A program made the position numbers and the translations under genes. From positions 62,001 to 126,000 of the forward strand of contig NZ_QOHG01000010.1 of the NCBI RefSeq assembly GCF_003319125.1: 64,000 nucleotides of DNA, written 5' to 3'. Shown one piece after another: positions 60,689 to 64,000 of the stretch (positions are counted from its first letter, which is position 1; each line of letters opens with the position of its first letter). Below the pieces are notes generated by a model, which worked only from the letters and a program-made list of their open reading frames with translations, did not search any database and had not been told where the DNA came from. Source of the DNA: Blastococcus sp. TF02A-26. GTDB lineage: Bacteria; Actinomycetota; Actinomycetes; Mycobacteriales; Geodermatophilaceae.

Positions 60689-63565
60689 TCAGCTGCAGCC
60701 GCTGGTGGAGCCGCAGCCCTCGCAGACGTAGCAGCTGCCGGCGGGGCGCATCTTCGTGCCGCAGGTCATGCACAGCGGCGCGTCGGTGGCGGTCCCGGTC
60801 ACCAGCTCCAGCAGCTCGGCGGAACTGTGGGCCTCCTTGAGGTCCTTCTTGCCCTCGGCCTTGGCCTCCGGCTTGGCGGGGGCCTCGGTCGGCACCGAGT
60901 TGCGCAGCGCCTCGACGTCGACGTCCTCGTCCTCGACCACCGTGGCGGTCGAGGCGGGGGTGTCGTAGCCCGACACCTGCGCCGCGCGCTCCTCGGCGGT
61001 GAAGATGCCGAGGTTCGCGCGCTTGTCGACGGGCAGGTGGTCCAGCGCCAGACGACGGAAGATGTAGTCCATCACCGACTGGGCGATCCGGATGTCCGGG
61101 TCGTCGGTCATGCCGGCCGGCTCGAAGCGCATGTTCGTGAACTTCTGGATGTAGGTCTCCAGCGGCACACCGTGCTGCAGCGCGATCGAGATGCCGATCG
61201 AGAAGGCGTCCATGACACCGGCCAGGGTCGAGCCCTGCTTGCCCAGCTTGAGGAAGACCTCGCCCAGGCTGCCGTCCTCGTACATGCCGGCGGTCATGTA
61301 GCCCTCGGCACCGGCGACGCTGAACGACGTCGTCATGCTGGTGCGCTTCTTGGGCAGCCGCTTGCGGACCGGGTGCGACATCGCCGGCGGGGCCGCGACC
61401 TCGACGGCCACCTCCGCCTTCTTGCCGTCGTTCTTGCCCTTGCCGTCGGACAGCGGCTGGCCGACCTTGCAGTTGTCGCGGTAGATCGCCAGCGCCTTGA
61501 GGCCGAGCTTCCAGCCCTGGAAGTAGATGTTCTCCACGTCCTCGACGGTCGCCGTCTCCGGCATGTTGACCGTCTTGCTGATCGCGCCGGAGATGAACGG
61601 CTGCACCGCGGCCATCATCCGCACGTGGCCCATCGGGGAGATGGCCCGCTCGCCCATCGCGCAGTCGAAGACCTCGTAGTGCTCCGGGCGCAGGCTCGGG
61701 GCGTTGACCACGTGGCCGTTCTCGGAGATGAACTCGACGATCGCCTCGACCTGCTCGTCCTGGTAGCCCAGGCTGCGCAGCGCCCGCGGCACCGTCTGGT
61801 TGACGATCTGCATCGAGCCGCCGCCGACCAGCTTCTTGAACTTGACCAGCGAGAAGTCCGGCTCGATGCCGGTCGTGTCGCAGTCCATCATGAAGCCGAT
61901 GGTCCCGGTGGGGGCCAGCACGGAGGCCTGGGCGTTGCGCCAGCCGTTGTCCGCGCCGATCTCCAGGCACTCCTGCCACTGCGCGGTGGCGGCCTTGAGC
62001 ACGTCGGCGTCGTCGGCGCCGACCGGGCGGATCGCGTCGTTGGCCGCGGCGTGCTTGCGCATGACCCGGGCGTGGGCGTCGGCGTTGCGGGCGAAGCCCT
62101 CGTAGGCGCCGACGATGCCGGCGAGCTCCGCCGAGCGGCGGTAGGCGGTGCCGGTCATCAGCGAGGTGATGGCGGCGGCCAGCGTCTGCCCGCCCCGCGA
62201 GTCGTAGGCGTGGCCGGTCGCCATGAGCAGCGCGCCGAGGTTGGCGTAGCCGATGCCCAGCTGGCGGTAGGCGCGGGTGGTCTCGCCGATCGGCGCGGTC
62301 GGGAAGTCGGCGAAGCAGATGGAGATGTCCATCGCCGTGATGACCAGCTCGACGGCCTTCACGAAGTTCTTGGAGTCGAAGGTGCCGTCGTCCTTCAGGA
62401 ACTTCATGAGGTTCAGCGACGCCAGGTTGCACGAGCTGTTGTCCAGGCTCATGTACTCCGAGCACGGGTTGGACGCGTTGATCCGGCCGGTCTCGGGGTT
62501 GGTGTGCCAGTCGTTGATCGTGTCGTCGTACTGGATGCCCGGGTCGGCGCACTCCCAGGCGGCCTGGGTGACCTTGCGGAACAGGGTCTTGGCGTCGACG
62601 GTCTCGATCACCGAGCCGTCCAGGCGGGCGCGCAGACCGAAGTCGGTGCCCTCCTCGACCGCGCGCATGAAGTCGTCGGAGACGCGGACCGAGTTGTTGG
62701 CGTTCTGGTACTGGACGCTGGTGATGTCCTTGCCGCCGAGGTCCATGTCGTAGCCGGCGTCGCGCAGCGCGCGGATCTTGTCCTCCTCGCGCGCCTTGGT
62801 CTCGATGAACTCCTCGATGTCGGGGTGGTCGATGTCGAGGACGACCATCTTCGCCGCGCGGCGGGTGGCGCCACCGGACTTGATGGTGCCGGCCGAGGCG
62901 TCGGCACCGCGCATGAAGGAGACCGGGCCGGAGGCGGTGCCACCGGAGGAGAGCAGCTCCTTGGAGGAGCGGATGCGGGAGAGGTTCAGGCCGGCGCCGG
63001 AGCCGCCCTTGAAGATCAGGCCCTCCTCGCGGTACCAGTTGAGGATCGAGTCCATCTCGTCGTCGACGGCGAGGATGAAGCAGGCGCTGACCTGCTGCGG
63101 AGCGCTCGTCCCCACGTTGAACCAGACGGGGCTGTTGAAGCTGAAGTACTGGTGCAGCAGCATCCAGGTCAGCTCGTGCTCGAAGACCTCGGCGTCGCCC
63201 TCGGTGGCGAAGTAGCCGTGCTCGCGGCCGGCCGCACCGTACGTCAGCACGACGCGGTCGATGAGCTGGCGCAGGCTGGTCTCGCGCTGCGGGGTGCCGA
63301 CCGCGCCACGGAAGTACTTCGTCGTGACGATGTTGGTGGCGTTGATGCTCCACTCGGCGGGGAACTCCACGCCGCGCTGCTCGAAGTTGATGGAGCCGTC
63401 CCGCCAGTTGGTCATGACGACGTCACGACGCTCCCAGGTCACCTCGTCGTACGGGTGCACACCGGCGGTGGTGAAGACCCGCTTGACCTTCAGGCCCTTC
63501 CCCCGGGTCGGCGCCTTGGCGGCGCGACGCGTGCGGCCCGACAGGCGGTCCTCGGTCTCGGTCAC
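60689..63565 (-). CDS. nrdJ: Adenosylcobalamin-dependent (class II) ribonucleotide reductase
   Basis: Reduces ribonucleotides to deoxyribonucleotides using vitamin B12 coenzyme, oxygen-independently, 958 residues. Signatures: SFNSPVWFNVG near 150, GGSGAGLNLSRIRSS near 195, NPCSEYMSLDNSSCNLASLNL near 370, GTIGFMMDCDTTG near 555 and the long intein-free catalytic barrel. The C-terminus is a cysteine-rich zinc-ribbon-like tail (CMTCGTKM ... CYVCEGCG) carrying the redox-active cysteines. The start is GTG 63565 with GGGAG 6-8 nt upstream. It lies directly downstream of nrdR on the same strand, a common actinobacterial arrangement. No cobalamin riboswitch fits in the 119-bp gap. Confidence 0.96.
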   Translation of the reverse strand: MTETEDRLSGRTRRAAKAPTRGKGLKVKRVFTTAGVHPYDEVTWERRDVVMTNWRDGSINFEQRGVEFPAEWSINATNIVTTKYFRGAVGTPQRETSLRQLIDRVVLTYGAAGREHGYFATEGDAEVFEHELTWMLLHQYFSFNSPVWFNVGTSAPQQVSACFILAVDDEMDSILNWYREEGLIFKGGSGAGLNLSRIRSSKELLSSGGTASGPVSFMRGADASAGTIKSGGATRRAAKMVVLDIDHPDIEEFIETKAREEDKIRALRDAGYDMDLGGKDITSVQYQNANNSVRVSDDFMRAVEEGTDFGLRARLDGSVIETVDAKTLFRKVTQAAWECADPGIQYDDTINDWHTNPETGRINASNPCSEYMSLDNSSCNLASLNLMKFLKDDGTFDSKNFVKAVELVITAMDISICFADFPTAPIGETTRAYRQLGIGYANLGALLMATGHAYDSRGGQTLAAAITSLMTGTAYRRSAELAGIVGAYEGFARNADAHARVMRKHAAANDAIRPVGADDADVLKAATAQWQECLEIGADNGWRNAQASVLAPTGTIGFMMDCDTTGIEPDFSLVKFKKLVGGGSMQIVNQTVPRALRSLGYQDEQVEAIVEFISENGHVVNAPSLRPEHYEVFDCAMGERAISPMGHVRMMAAVQPFISGAISKTVNMPETATVEDVENIYFQGWKLGLKALAIYRDNCKVGQPLSDGKGKNDGKKAEVAVEVAAPPAMSHPVRKRLPKKRTSMTTSFSVAGAEGYMTAGMYEDGSLGEVFLKLGKQGSTLAGVMDAFSIGISIALQHGVPLETYIQKFTNMRFEPAGMTDDPDIRIAQSVMDYIFRRLALDHLPVDKRANLGIFTAEERAAQVSGYDTPASTATVVEDEDVDVEALRNSVPTEAPAKPEAKAEGKKDLKEAHSSAELLELVTGTATDAPLCMTCGTKMRPAGSCYVCEGCGSTSGCS

Positions 63566-63684
63566 TGAGCTCTCCCTCTGTGTCTGGAGCGCGGCGGGGG
63601 AAGCGCCTTCTCCGGTACTGCTGGTTGGTTGTGTACCCGCTGGTGCTGACAGTTCTCAGGTGGTGCCCGGTCGGACGACCGGTG

Positions 63685-64000
63685 TCATCCGTTCGGGCTG
63701 ACGTCGGCCGCGGACGGGCCGCGCGTCCCGCCGCGCCGGCGCGTGGCGGGCGGTTCCGGCTGCATGCCGGGTAGCGGCAGCGTCCCGGCGGTCAGGTGCC
63801 GGGCACGCAGCTCGCTGATCTCCTTCTCGAAGTCCTCGATCGAGGTGAAGGCCCGGTAGACGCTGGCGAAGCGCAGGTAGGCGACCTCGTCGAGCTCCCG
63901 CAGCGGACGCAGGATCGCCAGCCCGACCTCGTGGGCGGGCACCTCGGCCGCCCCCGTCGCCCGAATGGCGTCCTCGACCTGCTGGGCGAGCTTCTGCAAC
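63685..64000 (-). CDS. nrdR: Transcriptional repressor NrdR, 5' part outside window
   Basis: The 3' two-thirds of the ribonucleotide reductase repressor NrdR, 104 residues visible. The ATP-cone part is clear: [43 protein letters not shown], and the conserved [10 protein letters not shown] Pro/Arg/Gly-rich tail of about 35 residues follows, longer than in many NrdRs. The N-terminal zinc ribbon is beyond the right edge. NrdR represses ribonucleotide reductase genes when dATP is abundant; nrdJ 119 bp downstream is the obvious partner. I could not find a clear pair of NrdR boxes in that gap. Confidence 0.93.
   Translation of the reverse strand, partial: LQKLAQQVEDAIRATGAAEVPAHEVGLAILRPLRELDEVAYLRFASVYRAFTSIEDFEKEISELRARHLTAGTLPLPGMQPEPPATRRRGGTRGPSAADVSPNG

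Noticed and set aside
60827-63568. 913-codon open frame antisense to nrdJ
   Set aside because: High GC makes long opposite-strand frames common. Its translation is Arg/Gly/Val/His-rich without domains, while the minus strand encodes an unmistakable NrdJ.
63566-63684. Adenosylcobalamin riboswitch before nrdJ
   Set aside because: A B12-dependent enzyme makes this tempting. However, the gap is shorter than a typical cobalamin riboswitch, and no B12-box-like sequence is seen.

Overview
This is a very GC-rich actinobacterial chromosome segment with tightly packed genes, many 1-8 bp gene overlaps, frequent GTG starts and many apparently leaderless transcripts. Gene content (class II ribonucleotide reductase NrdJ behind NrdR, actinobacterial-type homogentisate pathway, WYL/DinB pair, NDH-2) and sequence style suggest a Geodermatophilaceae-like organism such as Blastococcus, Modestobacter or Geodermatophilus. 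That placement is inference from style, not a database match. I see no tRNA, rRNA, insertion sequence, prophage or CRISPR array.

Layout. 1-8.9 kb: an aldehyde dehydrogenase (cut by the left edge) with a GMC oxidoreductase, an MFS carrier, a GlxA/AraC-type regulator, a DEAD-box RNA helicase with a structured leader, a small membrane protein, and a cupredoxin lipoprotein coupled to a membrane protein. 8.9-17.2 kb: a left-pointing sugar unit made of a ROK regulator, an ABC importer (ATPase, permease, binding protein), a Gfo/Idh/MocA dehydrogenase and a TIM-barrel isomerase. 17.3-26.6 kb: NDH-2, short-chain dehydrogenases, a secreted lipase-like lipoprotein, an HtrA-like protease, a diguanylate cyclase, a WYL regulator with a divergent DinB protein, and a coiled-coil protein of unknown function.

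26.7-38.8 kb is the most unusual part. A heme-oxygenase-like diiron oxidase (HDO fold, complete ligand set) lies upstream of five overlapping junctions linking a Rieske ferredoxin, FAD-dependent ferredoxin reductase, aldehyde dehydrogenase, second Rieske protein, gamma-glutamyltransferase-like enzyme and RidA deaminase. Next to it are a GlcG/HbpS protein, a PucR-type regulator and two transporters. A shared TGCACAT motif sits in both divergent promoter regions of the regulatory half. I read this as a catabolic module in which NADH, reductase and Rieske ferredoxin could feed electrons to an HDO-type oxygenase acting on an amine or gamma-glutamyl compound. No mononuclear-iron Rieske oxygenase is present.

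38.9-46.7 kb: a YoaK-like membrane protein, a polytopic membrane protein with two tandem PAP2 paralogues, a VOC/ArsR/SRPBCC/YCII operon, and NnrD with a histidine phosphatase. 46.7-51.9 kb: phenylalanine/tyrosine degradation (HPPD, homogentisate dioxygenase, fumarylacetoacetase, phenylalanine hydroxylase) divergent from an Lrp/AsnC regulator. 51.9-54.0 kb: a membrane protein, a lipoprotein and a solitary ClpP. 54.1-60.6 kb: a two-component system divergent from a lipoprotein / adaptor / ABC ATPase / ABC permease operon that ends in a class A beta-lactamase. 60.7-64 kb: nrdJ and the 3' part of nrdR, cut by the right edge.
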